64,000 bases of DNA from Spirosoma radiotolerans (GCF_000974425.1 NZ_CP010429.1:1736001-1800000), one strand, 5' to 3'; shown: positions 43,676-52,590, counted from the first letter of the stretch. Numbers and translations are program-made. Notes: a model not told the origin generated them from the letters alone.

Positions 43676-45259
43676 ATGAAGAAATACTTACTTTGTCTTT
43701 TTGCTATCTATGTGCTAGGTGTCGCTCCGGCCGGAGCCCAGTCGTTCAAGGCCAAACACCTTCAGGAAGCGACCATCACCAGTTTACACGAAGCCATGCA
43801 GGCCGGTAAAGTAACCGCTGAGCAACTGGTTCAACTGTACCTGGATCGAATTGAGGCTTATGATAAACAGGGACCGTATCTGAACGCCATCATCATGGTG
43901 AATCCAAAAGCCCTGACCGAAGCCCGACGGCTCGACTCGCTCTATAAAGCAACCGGGAAACTGGTAGGTCCGCTGCATGGAATTCCCATTATTGTGAAAG
44001 ATAATTACGATACCTACGACATGCCGACCACCAATGGGACGCTGGCCATGAAGAAGTCAATTCCACCCGATGATGCCTTTGTCATCAGGCGCATTCGGGA
44101 AGCGGGAGCGATCATTATTGCTAAGTCGAATCTGGCGGAGTTTGCCATGTCGGGGCAGTTTTCGGTCAGTTCCATTTTGCCGGGCTATTCGCGCAACCCG
44201 TACGATACCAAACGAACAACGGCGGGGTCGAGTGGGGGAACGGCAGCCGCCGTAACCGCTAATTTTGGTACCATCGGATTGGGCACAGATACCGGAAGCT
44301 CCATTCGTGGGCCAGCGTCTCACCAAAGCCTGGTTGGGTTTCGCCCGACATTGGGGCTCGTTAGCCGCGACGGAATTGCTCCGCTGGCCATGACCAACGA
44401 CACTGGCGGGCCCATTTGCCGGACGGTGGAAGACGCTGTACGCGTGCTCGATGTGATTGCGGGATACGACAAAGCCGATACCGTGACCCGGCGGAGTCAG
44501 GGAAAAATACCCCAGACGTACCGCCAGTTCCTGGACAAAAATGGGCTGAAAGGCGCGCGTATTGGCGTATTTCGGCAGATGATTATGCCGAAAAATTCGG
44601 ATCCGCAGGTGTATGCTCTATTCAACAAGGCGTTGGATGAGCTTCGAGCGGCTGGTGCTATCGTGATCGACTCGGTTCGGGTGCCTGAACTGGATACGAT
44701 CAACAAGTCTTTTGATACCATTCCGCAGTTAAGACGCGATTTTAATCTGTACCTGGCCAGTCTGGGACCCAATGCTCCGCATAAAACACTGGCATCTATT
44801 ATAAAGTCGAAGCAGTTTCATCCCTATCTCGAAAAATCGTTGCTGGACGCCCAGGCCGATACCCTGGCCCCCGAAGCCCATAAAGGGTGGGGGAAGAACC
44901 TGGCCTTACGCGAACGGCTGCGCCAATTATTGCTGCGGGCAATGGATTCAACGCAGGTCGAGGTGCTGGTGTATCCATCCTTTAGCTACCCGCCCCGCCT
45001 GATCGGGGATTTGAATACACCGTCTGGCACGAACAACAATGCCTTGTCGCCACCGACGGGATTTCCGGCTTTTTCGGTGCCGATGGGGTTTACCTATGGC
45101 AGCCTGCCCGCCGGTTTGCAGTTTTTCGGCCGACCGTATAGCGAACCGACACTCATCAAATTAGCCTATGCCTACGAGCAGGCTACGCACCATCGGCAAC
45201 CTCCCGAAAGCACACCGGTTCTGTCGAAGAAAAAGAACAAGAATAGGATAGTTCAGTAG
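43676..45259 (+). CDS. Secreted amidase-signature hydrolase
   Basis: 527 residues; signal peptide ends PAGAQ. The Ser-cisSer-Lys triad is complete: Lys108 in GIPIIVKDNYDT, cis-Ser at 185-186 in TTAGSSGGTAAAV, and nucleophile Ser209 in GLGTDTGSSIRGPAS. It cleaves amide bonds, perhaps peptide amides or N-acyl amino acids; the substrate cannot be read off. It is divergent from the M20 peptidase gene (144 bases between starts), and the two could share control. Confidence 0.92.
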   Translation: MKKYLLCLFAIYVLGVAPAGAQSFKAKHLQEATITSLHEAMQAGKVTAEQLVQLYLDRIEAYDKQGPYLNAIIMVNPKALTEARRLDSLYKATGKLVGPLHGIPIIVKDNYDTYDMPTTNGTLAMKKSIPPDDAFVIRRIREAGAIIIAKSNLAEFAMSGQFSVSSILPGYSRNPYDTKRTTAGSSGGTAAAVTANFGTIGLGTDTGSSIRGPASHQSLVGFRPTLGLVSRDGIAPLAMTNDTGGPICRTVEDAVRVLDVIAGYDKADTVTRRSQGKIPQTYRQFLDKNGLKGARIGVFRQMIMPKNSDPQVYALFNKALDELRAAGAIVIDSVRVPELDTINKSFDTIPQLRRDFNLYLASLGPNAPHKTLASIIKSKQFHPYLEKSLLDAQADTLAPEAHKGWGKNLALRERLRQLLLRAMDSTQVEVLVYPSFSYPPRLIGDLNTPSGTNNNALSPPTGFPAFSVPMGFTYGSLPAGLQFFGRPYSEPTLIKLAYAYEQATHHRQPPESTPVLSKKKNKNRIVQ

Positions 45260-45280
45260 TAGAATGTCCGTATGGATTTC

Positions 45281-45318
45281 AAGCAGAAGAGCCCGGCAAG
45301 TACCGGGCTCTTCTGCTT
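45281..45318. terminator. Perfect 16-bp hairpin between convergent genes
   Basis: Arms 45281-45296 and 45303-45318 around CAAGTA, between the amidase stop and the DUF892 stop. Confidence 0.65.
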
Positions 45319-45336
45319 AACCATATAAGGTATTGT

Positions 45337-45975
45337 TTATACGCCGAGTGGCCCACCCAGCGTAACATTTGAATCCGCACCATGCGCCACGTGGCGACTT
45401 GCATGGTGGCTGCCGGGGTGCATGTCCTCTTCTTCTTTTGAGCGTGTATTGACGAACGACTCGGCCAGAATCGTCAGTTTTTTGTCAGTTTCTTTTTCTT
45501 CTTCCAGTGTCCTGGCCAGCAACTCGGTCGACTGGTTGAAATCGAGCATCTTGGCTAGCGTCAATAATGAGCCATAGGCTGCAATTTCATAATGTTCGAT
45601 TTTCTGAGCTGCAATAATCAGGGCAGCATCCCGCGTTAGGGAGCCCGATTCCGTGTCTGCCACCACGCGCTTGGCATCACTGATCAGTCCATCAATGGCA
45701 TCGGCGGTGCGTGTCTCGGTTTTGATGCCAATAATTTTAAATATCTCTTCCAATCGCTCTACCTGAATGCGACTTTGCTCCTGGTGCGCTAAAAAAGCAT
45801 TCCCAACTTCGTCCGTTGTGCTAGCCTCTGCCTGATCGCCAAGGGCGTCGACGGCCCGCTTTTCACTGTAGTAAACGCTTTTCAATTCACTGATAAACAA
45901 GTCCCGTAATCCTTCGTCGGTGGTAGAGTCGTTGCCACTAAAAAAACTCGCGATCCTATCTGCAAGAGCTGCCAT
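45337..45975 (-). CDS. DUF892 (YciE/YciF) ferritin-like protein
   Basis: 212 residues from the ATG giving MAALADRIASFF; upstream frame is unlikely. A four-helix ferritin-like bundle is indicated by LRDLFISELKSVYYSEKRAV, FLAHQEQSRIQVERLEEIF, AQKIEHYEIAAYGSLLTLAKML and LLARTLEEEKETDKKL, which carry Glu and His residues at the diiron positions of the YciE/F family. The last 30 residues are His-rich (PGSHHASRHVAHGADS), unusual for the family and perhaps metal binding. Stress-related role is assumed for the family. Confidence 0.88.
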   Translation of the reverse strand: MAALADRIASFFSGNDSTTDEGLRDLFISELKSVYYSEKRAVDALGDQAEASTTDEVGNAFLAHQEQSRIQVERLEEIFKIIGIKTETRTADAIDGLISDAKRVVADTESGSLTRDAALIIAAQKIEHYEIAAYGSLLTLAKMLDFNQSTELLARTLEEEKETDKKLTILAESFVNTRSKEEEDMHPGSHHASRHVAHGADSNVTLGGPLGV

Positions 45976-46193
45976 AACGTTTAATTGAGTTAATGTAAAT
46001 TGCTTATTAAACGAACAAGTGGCTAAATCTATGCCAGAATTCACGAATCTAACGCCATTAAATTTATTACTTACTAAGTGGTGGTCTCCTGGAGATGGGT
46101 TTTAATTGATTCAGGGATTAATTGTCGGCCTGTAGTTCTGACAGGTCGATTACCGGGTTTCTAGTAAGGTCTGGTTGTGTACTAAAGAGTTGG

Positions 46194-47936
46194 TCAGTAG
46201 CCAGCCGCCTGGCCATCTTTTCGCATCTCGCTGGCGCCCCAATAAATCCGATTGACAGCATCCCACTGAATGGCCTGATACCCACCAAAAAAATCCGTTG
46301 GAGCCAACTGATGCCCTCGTTTTTCCAGCTCAAGGCGGACTTGTGGCGAGATGCCGCTTTCCAGTGCCAGTCGGCCACCGTCGGTCATAAGTGTGCCGAC
46401 GGGTTCGCTACTGCCCGAATGACTAAATCGGGCAGCGTCGCCCGCTTCCTGTATGTTCATGCCGAAGTCGATGATGTTACAAAGCACCTGTAAGTGTCCC
46501 TGAGGCTGCATGGCTCCGCCCATAACCCCAAAACTGAGGAAAGGCTCGCCATTTTTAGTGACAAAACCTGGAATAATGGTCGAGAAGGGCCGTTTTCCCG
46601 GTGCGTAGACATTGGCATGGTTCAGTTGCATGTTGAAGCTGGTGCCCCGATTGTGGAAGACAAACCCCAGGCCATCGGGAACCATGCCACTCCCAAATTC
46701 CAGCATATTGCTCTGGATGAGCGACACCATATTTCCCTGGTCATCGGCTACGGTCAGGTAAACGGTATCACCAGCCCGCAGGGCCGGGTCACCGGCGTCG
46801 AGTCGGCTGGATGCTTTCCTAAGATTGATCAATTTCCGGCGGGTAGCGGCATAGTCTTTAGTGAGTAGCCAGTTAATGGATGGTTTGGCAAAATCAGGAT
46901 CGGCATAATATTTGGCGCGGTCTTCAAAAGCCAGCTTCTTCGCTTCAACGAGCAGGTGTAAATAATCGGCGCTGTTGTGGCCCATGCCCTTCAGATCGTA
47001 GCCTTCTATGATATTAAGCATTTGCAAAACGGCAATTCCTTGCCCATTTGGGGGTAATTCATGGACATCATATCCCCGATAATTGGTCGAGACGGGATCA
47101 ATCCAGGTACTCTGGTGAGCAGCCAGATCAGCCTTTCGAAGATAAATGCCGACCCGACGGGCATAGCGATCAATGGCATCGGCTACCGCTCCTTTATAGA
47201 AAACATCCCGTCCGCCTTTCGCTATTTTTTCGTAGGTAGCGGCCAGGTCTGGATTTCGAAAAATCTGCCCCTCAACGGGAGCTTTGCCATCTGGTAGAAA
47301 CGTATGGCGGAAATTATCAAACTCCTGAACAATGGCTTCGCTGGCGGCTAATCGGCCAGCGGCTACCTGCCACGAATAAGCAATCACCTGCGGAACAGGA
47401 ACGCCTTCGCGGGCATAGCGAATGCTGGGTGCCAGCAGGTTTTGCATGGGTAACTTGCCAAAACGCTTATGCAACGTAAACCAGCCATCCACCGCGCCGG
47501 GCACCGACACAGATAGCGGACCGTAGAGCGGAATTTGCGGCCTTTTTCCCAACACCGTCTTCAGGGCATCATACGACAACCCTTTCGGCGAGCGACCGCT
47601 GGCATTCAGGCCATACAGTTTGTGGTCTTTGGCCGACCAGACAATGGCAAATAAGTCGCCACCAATGCCGCCGTTATTCGGTTCGATGACGCCAAGGGCC
47701 GCGTTGGCCGCAATAGCCGCATCGACGGCGGTACCGCCCTGCTTCAGCATATCCAGCGCAATCTGCGTTGCCAATGGGTGGCTGGTCGCAGCCATCCCAT
47801 GACGAGCCAGTACAGGGCTGCGCGTAGCAAAATTAGGACCCGTGATCCGGTCACCTTTGTCGGTTGGTTGGCCGTTGAGAGACGAGGTGACGAACAGAAG
47901 TAGGGCTAAACAAAAAGAGAGGCTGGGATAATTCAT
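46194..47936 (-). CDS. ggt: Gamma-glutamyltransferase
   Basis: 580 residues with a signal peptide. The Ntn-hydrolase precursor self-cleaves before Thr391 (RAGDTVYLTVADDQGNMVS), giving large and small subunits, then transfers or hydrolyses gamma-glutamyl groups of glutathione and similar compounds in the periplasm. Other landmarks are QGGTAVDAAIAANAALGVIEP, GGIGGDLFAIV and the small-subunit SFGVMGGAMQPQGHLQVL. The residue after the catalytic Thr is Val rather than Thr, as in some hydrolysis-biased homologues. Confidence 0.93.
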   Translation of the reverse strand: MNYPSLSFCLALLLFVTSSLNGQPTDKGDRITGPNFATRSPVLARHGMAATSHPLATQIALDMLKQGGTAVDAAIAANAALGVIEPNNGGIGGDLFAIVWSAKDHKLYGLNASGRSPKGLSYDALKTVLGKRPQIPLYGPLSVSVPGAVDGWFTLHKRFGKLPMQNLLAPSIRYAREGVPVPQVIAYSWQVAAGRLAASEAIVQEFDNFRHTFLPDGKAPVEGQIFRNPDLAATYEKIAKGGRDVFYKGAVADAIDRYARRVGIYLRKADLAAHQSTWIDPVSTNYRGYDVHELPPNGQGIAVLQMLNIIEGYDLKGMGHNSADYLHLLVEAKKLAFEDRAKYYADPDFAKPSINWLLTKDYAATRRKLINLRKASSRLDAGDPALRAGDTVYLTVADDQGNMVSLIQSNMLEFGSGMVPDGLGFVFHNRGTSFNMQLNHANVYAPGKRPFSTIIPGFVTKNGEPFLSFGVMGGAMQPQGHLQVLCNIIDFGMNIQEAGDAARFSHSGSSEPVGTLMTDGGRLALESGISPQVRLELEKRGHQLAPTDFFGGYQAIQWDAVNRIYWGASEMRKDGQAAGY

Positions 47937-48065
47937 GAAGGCGGTTGAGCGAGTCAGTTTTAGGAGACGTCAGCTACTGAAAGTCGGTTATGGGGTGTGT
48001 CTAACCAAACATACTACATCTGTTTGGTAAAATGCGGTCTGAGTCTGATGGATTGGCTCTTAACT

Positions 48066-48085
48066 GGTCCGTGTCCTCACGGACC
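48066..48085. repeat. Small palindrome of the GTGTCCTCAC family (best copy)
   Basis: Perfect arms GGTCCGTG/CACGGACC around TCCT, upstream of the ggt gene and downstream of the DUF4097 pair. Other copies are at 23769-23786, 30214-30230 and 61668-61705. Confidence 0.55.
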
Positions 48086-48113
48086 AAGGACTAAGGTGCC
48101 CTTTATGAAAACA

Positions 48114-48145
48114 AAAAGAGGATTGTGCTGGCACAATCCTCTTTT
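48114..48145. terminator. Hairpin downstream of the DUF4097 operon
   Basis: AAAAGAGGATTGTGC and its exact complement separated by two bases, ending about 24 bases from the stop codon of the distal gene; read leftward it ends in TTTT. Confidence 0.55.
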
Positions 48146-48168
48146 CAGAAAATGAATTTTTAGGATCG

Positions 48169-48867
48169 CTACTTGTTCTCCCGCAGGTAAACGTTGTTGC
48201 TGATCGACTCCAGCCGAACCGCTGGCCCTCCGCCGTTCAACGTTCCTTCGAGCAGGTAGCCGACAATGGGGTTCTTTTCCTTCTTGTTTTTAAAATCGAT
48301 GGATAAGTTCGAATAGACCTCGCCCGTAATGGTTTTCATCGCTACGTTCGCTCCTTTTGCTTTTGGCCAGCTCATGTCGACAAAGCCGCTGATGGTCTTG
48401 GCCCATACAGGGCCTGTAGCACCCTGAATATCAATGTTGCCATTGATGGTTTCAAGTTTCAATTGCGCCTGGCGGGGCAGGAATACCTGGTAATTGATCT
48501 CGCTGCATAACGTGTATCGGGTGCCATCCCGACCGCTGTTCCAGGAGTGATGCTGGTCAGGACAATCTTCCGGTTTACCCTGCTTGACGAGTTCCTGATC
48601 AAAGTCGGTCTTGAGGGTTACTTCCTCGGCGGTCGAACCGGAGGTGACCACTAGCGCGTCATTGAGTTTACCGCCGTTTATGGTCACGTTAATTCGGACC
48701 ATGGCCGTCGGTTTGTCCCAGTAACGTACCCGAATGCTGTCGGCAAATTTCAGGTTGAGATTTACGAGCTGGCTACTCGTAACGGGTAACGTTTTTTCAA
48801 TAACCTTTTGCGCGAAGGTCGGCCGGATGAGTAATCCAAACAGGAGCAGGAGTAGGCTTTTGTTCAT
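48169..48867 (-). CDS. DUF4097-like secreted strand-repeat protein, copy 2
   Basis: 232 residues with a signal peptide (ending PTFAQ). Repeated short strands with INGNIDIQG, TISGFVDMSW and TITGEVYSNL are the turn motifs of DUF4097/adhesin-like beta-helices. Its end (NGGGPAVRLESISNNVYLRENK) is homologous to that of the gene 24 bases upstream, so the two are paralogues of the same operon. It has an unusual Cys pair (PEDCPDQHHSW and YTLCSE). Periplasmic or surface; function unknown. Confidence 0.75.
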   Translation of the reverse strand: MNKSLLLLLFGLLIRPTFAQKVIEKTLPVTSSQLVNLNLKFADSIRVRYWDKPTAMVRINVTINGGKLNDALVVTSGSTAEEVTLKTDFDQELVKQGKPEDCPDQHHSWNSGRDGTRYTLCSEINYQVFLPRQAQLKLETINGNIDIQGATGPVWAKTISGFVDMSWPKAKGANVAMKTITGEVYSNLSIDFKNKKEKNPIVGYLLEGTLNGGGPAVRLESISNNVYLRENK

Positions 48868-48891
48868 GATCGTGAAGCGGGTAGACGTGAA

Positions 48892-49671
48892 TCACTTTTG
48901 TTTCCGGATATAAATGTTGCTGCTGATCGTCTTGAGTTGCATCTCAACCCCACCGCCGTTTGTGGTGCCGTCGATGTCGTGCCCCCCGCCAACTTTCGAC
49001 ATGCCATCTTTCGATGTTTTTACGCCTAGGTCAAAGTCCGTGTACATTTCTCCATTGATCGACCGGAGTTTCAGATTGGCTTTGGTGTTGGCGGGCAGCG
49101 TAATATCGACCGGGCCGTTTATCGTCGAAATGGCGGTTGGTTTCTCCTGACTTAAGGTCGAGTACACTACTTTAACCTCTCCATTGATCGTATTGGCGAC
49201 AACCGGTCCGGTTACATTGGTAAGGTCAATGGATGCGTTGTTGGTCTTAATCTCCAGGTCGCCATCCATGTTGGTAATGCTAATGTGCGATCCCTGCCAG
49301 TTTACTTCCTGATAGAGTAGCGCCACTTTACGAGGCAGTTTAATCGTATACTTGATTTGTTTGCGGGTCGCTTTTTCAATTCGCAAGCCACCATTCTCGG
49401 CCGTTACGGCCAGACCAATACCCGAATTGTCGACGTTTGTGTTGTAAATCGGTTTCAAGCCTTTGGCGCGTTCGGGTGGGGCCTCGTAGCCCGACGAAGC
49501 CAGTATAATAACCTCATCGCTGTTGTGGCCTTCAATTTTGAGCGAGGCTGCGTCCATCTCGATGGTTACTTTCCGGTCTTTGGCATTAGCCAGTTTGGTT
49601 TTGTACTCCTGGGCCTGAAGGGTGGTTAGGCTCCATAAAAAGCTGGCGCTTAACAGAAGAATCCTGTTCAT
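48892..49671 (-). CDS. DUF4097-like secreted strand-repeat protein, copy 1
   Basis: 259 residues with a signal peptide (ending TLQAQ). Strand repeats such as KTNNASIDLTNVTG, VANTINGEVKVVYS, AISTINGPVDITLP and LRSINGEMYTDF are characteristic of DUF4097 beta-helix proteins. It is the third gene of an operon with an ECF sigma factor and a membrane HEAT-repeat protein, a position in which such proteins are often the envelope targets of the sigma factor or part of its control. Confidence 0.78.
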   Translation of the reverse strand: MNRILLLSASFLWSLTTLQAQEYKTKLANAKDRKVTIEMDAASLKIEGHNSDEVIILASSGYEAPPERAKGLKPIYNTNVDNSGIGLAVTAENGGLRIEKATRKQIKYTIKLPRKVALLYQEVNWQGSHISITNMDGDLEIKTNNASIDLTNVTGPVVANTINGEVKVVYSTLSQEKPTAISTINGPVDITLPANTKANLKLRSINGEMYTDFDLGVKTSKDGMSKVGGGHDIDGTTNGGGVEMQLKTISSNIYIRKQK

Positions 49672-49789
49672 GATTTGTTGGTTTGATTCGTGAATTATGC
49701 ATTGTACCCAACTGCCTCTGGCTGTCTGTGATGCCTTTTACTTGGTTAGCTCCACAAACAGCTAGAAGCTGTTTGGTACAGGGACTGAT

Positions 49790-50569
49790 TTATGAAGGTG
49801 AGTTTTGTGTTCGGCTCAATCGGTTGATGCCTTCTTTGGCTTTCAGCCGCACCACGTCGAGGAGCTGCTGGTTCTGGGCCAGCCGTTTCATCTCAATGAC
49901 CGCCCGTTTCTCCTTAATGGCGACTAGGATCTCGATCAGCGTTATCTGAATATTGGGGTCCGTCTGAACCCGTAAGGATTGAATGAGAGCATCGCGCACA
50001 TCGGGCTCGTTCTCGAAACGGGCCAGGGCCTGGCAGGCAGCCAGGCGTACATTCACGTTGGCATCGAAATTCAGCGTATTAATCAGTAGCTGCGTAATGG
50101 CCTGGTCGGCCTGGCTGAGTTCGTAGCTCTGGTTGACCGCCTGAATGCGTTCGCTGGCTGACGTTTTAGGTAATTGTTCGAACGCCAGCACTTTCTTCAT
50201 TTCCAGGGCGGGCGCTGAATCGGCCACTTGTGTATTGATCTGATCTGCACGCCAGTTGTTGTAAACGATGCCCCCGGCGAACCCGAGAATAAGCAATGTC
50301 ACACTGGCCGCCAACCGCAAACCCCAAGTTGTTAAACGACCGAATTGGCTGACCTCAGGTGGATTCAATTTAGCCGCTAACTGGTTGGTGAACGCCAGGG
50401 ACGGGTGCTGGTTTCGGGCATCGACAAAGTAGCGAAACTGATGGGCGTGCTTCTCCAAATGCGCCGGAATGTTATCCTGCTGGAAAAACTGGCGTAACTG
50501 CTTTTCTTCGGCCAACGATGTTTCTCCGTCGTAGTATCGTTCCAGCAGCTTTTCAATGTCCTGCTTCAT
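49790..50569 (-). CDS. Membrane HEAT-repeat protein, probable anti-sigma factor
   Basis: About 259 residues from the ATG giving MKQDIEKLLERYY; another ATG lies six bases earlier. The N-terminal 80 residues form a helical cytoplasmic domain (ETSLAEEKQLRQFFQQ), like the anti-sigma zinc-free helical domains. A single membrane helix follows at about residues 83-104 (LAASVTLLILGFAGGIVY), then a periplasmic HEAT-repeat domain (LINTLNFDANVNVRLAACQALARF, ALIQSLRVQTDPNIQITLIEILVAI). It overlaps the sigma gene by about 17 bases, so the two proteins are made together. Anti-sigma role is inferred from this arrangement. Confidence 0.8.
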   Translation of the reverse strand: MKQDIEKLLERYYDGETSLAEEKQLRQFFQQDNIPAHLEKHAHQFRYFVDARNQHPSLAFTNQLAAKLNPPEVSQFGRLTTWGLRLAASVTLLILGFAGGIVYNNWRADQINTQVADSAPALEMKKVLAFEQLPKTSASERIQAVNQSYELSQADQAITQLLINTLNFDANVNVRLAACQALARFENEPDVRDALIQSLRVQTDPNIQITLIEILVAIKEKRAVIEMKRLAQNQQLLDVVRLKAKEGINRLSRTQNSPS

Positions 50570-51071
50570 AATCATTGGTTTTTAGGTAATTGTCACGCAG
50601 ACGTTGACGGGCCCGCGATAAAATCACACGAATATTATTGATGCTGAGCCCCGTTACCTGTTCAATCTCGTCGAACGAATACTCTTCGACATCGCGCAGG
50701 TGAAGAATAAACTTCTGTTGATCCGGTAGGTCGTCAATCAACCGGTACATAAGCCCGGCACTGTCTGCAAATTCCACTCGCTGATATGGCGAAACATCAT
50801 TCGTTTGCACATCGGGCAAGTCGGGGCCGTTGGTGGTTTTCTGCCGGGCATGGGCTTTTAATTTATCCAGGCAGATATTCTTGGTCATTTGAACCGCCAG
50901 CGCTTCAATGCTATGATACGTATCCAACTGCTGTCGATTTGTCCACAGCCGTAGCAAGACATCCTGCAACGTATCCTCGGCTTCTTCGCGGTTGCGTAGA
51001 AACAACTGCGCCAGCCGAAAAAGGCGTCCCTGAACAGGCAGTATTCGTTGTTTGAAGGCTTGTAGATCCAT
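50553..51071 (-). CDS. ECF-type RNA polymerase sigma factor
   Basis: 172 residues. Region 2 contains LFRLAQLFLRNREEAEDTLQ and DVLLRLWTNR; region 4 contains LIDDLPDQQKFILHLRDVEE and YSFDEIEQVTGLSINNIRVI, with the helix-turn-helix that reads the -35-type element. It lacks the extra C-terminal domain of ECF41-like factors. It heads an operon with a membrane HEAT-repeat protein and two DUF4097 proteins, so it probably responds to a cell-envelope signal. Confidence 0.92.
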   Translation of the reverse strand: MDLQAFKQRILPVQGRLFRLAQLFLRNREEAEDTLQDVLLRLWTNRQQLDTYHSIEALAVQMTKNICLDKLKAHARQKTTNGPDLPDVQTNDVSPYQRVEFADSAGLMYRLIDDLPDQQKFILHLRDVEEYSFDEIEQVTGLSINNIRVILSRARQRLRDNYLKTNDYEAGH

Positions 51072-51140
51072 TTCAAGGACAAAGACGACTAAGGTGAGTA
51101 AACATTACAGGCTACTCGAACTTCTTTTTAAAGAAATGAT

Positions 51141-51195
51141 GAGGGGACTAGTTTAGGTAACTGATATACAGTTAGTTAACTAAACTAGTCCCCTC
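51141..51195. terminator. Inverted repeat upstream of the sigma gene
   Basis: Outer arms GAGGGGACTAGTTTA (51141-51155 and complement 51181-51195) with a smaller nested pair inside. It probably ends the beta-propeller gene transcript, which stops at 51263. Confidence 0.5.
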
Positions 51196-51262
51196 AATAA
51201 AATTTATTTCGTTTTGTTTGATGTTGCCCAACAGATTACCTCTGTGCGGGCGGTGTCATCCG

Positions 51263-52426
51263 TTATTGCGGCTGGATAGCACCCAGACCACGGAAAACGA
51301 TCCCGTTCTGGGTCTGTATGCAGGCGCTCTTAACCACATTTCCGCCCGCAAAGAATGCCCACTTTTGTTTGCCCGTACTGGCATCCAGCGCATACATATT
51401 CCTGCCTCCGCCTACATAGATAGTGTTGTTGACAACCGTTGGCACGGTGATCTGCGATGCCAGTAGCCGGGTCTTCCATTTAGGTAGGCCACTGGAGGTA
51501 TCGATGGCGTAGAACATACCATCTTCAGAACTCAAATAAAGGAGCCCATTGGCAACCGATGGTGCTGAGGAAATAAACGTGCTGGGTGTAAATAACCATC
51601 GTTTCGAGCCATCAGTGAGGGAGTACGCAGCCACAGAAGCAGGGCCATCATACGGTACGAACAAGTGTTTATTATCGGTTGCTATACCCGCATGAATCGT
51701 GTATGAGTCATGGACCCGCCATTTTAGTTTTCCTGTCGAATCATCGAGGGCTAAAAGCGAGCCATTGGCATCACCAATGTACACGACGTTATCGACACAA
51801 ACCGGGCTTGAATAAAACGAAACCCCGGCTGAATAAGTCCATTTTATCGTGCCCTTCTCAGCATTGATTGCGTAAAATAAGCCATCGCTTCCGCCAAAAT
51901 AAACGGTGCCTTTGCACACTAAAGGACAATTTTCGTCGGTGTTCGACAATGCGGCCCAGGTTGGCTGGCTCCCTGTCTGGAAAGACCATTTCAGATTACC
52001 CGTGCTCATATCCAAAGCATATAATGTCGTGAAGTTCTTGTCCGAGTAGTCCCAGAAAGCTTTGTTGGTGGCTAAAGCATAAATGGTTTTATCGGTTATC
52101 CTGGCCGAGAAAATAAGTCCGTCGGGAAGCGCTTTCTTCCATTTTAGGCTTCCTGTAGTTGCGTCGAAGGCCAGAATGGCTGCTTCTTCGGAAGTGGTCA
52201 TGATAACGAGTCCGTCCGATACGATCGGTGCCGCGTTGACCTGTACCTTCCCTAATTTACATTGCCACTTTGCTTTGCCTGTTTTGGCATTCAGCGCCTG
52301 TAAGGTGCCATTATCAGAACTAATAAAAACAGTGTGACTTGATGTTGTGTAAACTGGATGAATACAGCCGGTTAGGGCCAAAAGTAGAATCAGTGCACTC
52401 AGCAGTTGGTTTGTGTACCTTCTCAT
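51263..52426 (-). CDS. PQQ-like beta-propeller lipoprotein
   Basis: 387 residues. LTGCIHP is the lipobox. The mature protein is built from about eight repeats of the form GTLQALNAKTGKAKWQ, AFDATTGSLKWKK, ALDMSTGNLKWSF and AINAEKGTIKW, the PQQ/BamB-type propeller blade. Without PQQ-enzyme active-site residues it is more likely a scaffold. BamB itself is an outer-membrane assembly lipoprotein, but this gene has no neighbours that point there. Function unknown. Confidence 0.8.
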   Translation of the reverse strand: MRRYTNQLLSALILLLALTGCIHPVYTTSSHTVFISSDNGTLQALNAKTGKAKWQCKLGKVQVNAAPIVSDGLVIMTTSEEAAILAFDATTGSLKWKKALPDGLIFSARITDKTIYALATNKAFWDYSDKNFTTLYALDMSTGNLKWSFQTGSQPTWAALSNTDENCPLVCKGTVYFGGSDGLFYAINAEKGTIKWTYSAGVSFYSSPVCVDNVVYIGDANGSLLALDDSTGKLKWRVHDSYTIHAGIATDNKHLFVPYDGPASVAAYSLTDGSKRWLFTPSTFISSAPSVANGLLYLSSEDGMFYAIDTSSGLPKWKTRLLASQITVPTVVNNTIYVGGGRNMYALDASTGKQKWAFFAGGNVVKSACIQTQNGIVFRGLGAIQPQ

Positions 52427-52524
52427 AGTAGTAATTAAAGTCAGTTACGTATAGCAATGTACCTATAAGGACTAATAATATATATCAAAATGTATTTTAT
52501 AGGCTGTTTTTATGTTACATATCA

Positions 52525-52590
52525 TTAAATACGCATCCCTAAAAAGGCGTCTTCTGGCCAGAAGACGCCTTTTTAGGGATGCGTATTTAA
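52525..52590. terminator. 66-bp perfect palindrome, probable terminator of GH5 gene
   Basis: Every base from 52525 to 52590 matches its complement, with no unpaired centre (the middle is TGGCCA). As RNA this gives a stem of about 30 pairs. It is 90 bases after the GH5 stop codon and upstream of the propeller gene. Confidence 0.7.

Noticed and set aside
48892-49671. Reading the DUF4097 pair as type IX secreted adhesins
   Set aside because: Both lack a C-terminal sorting domain; only a signal peptide and strand repeats are visible.
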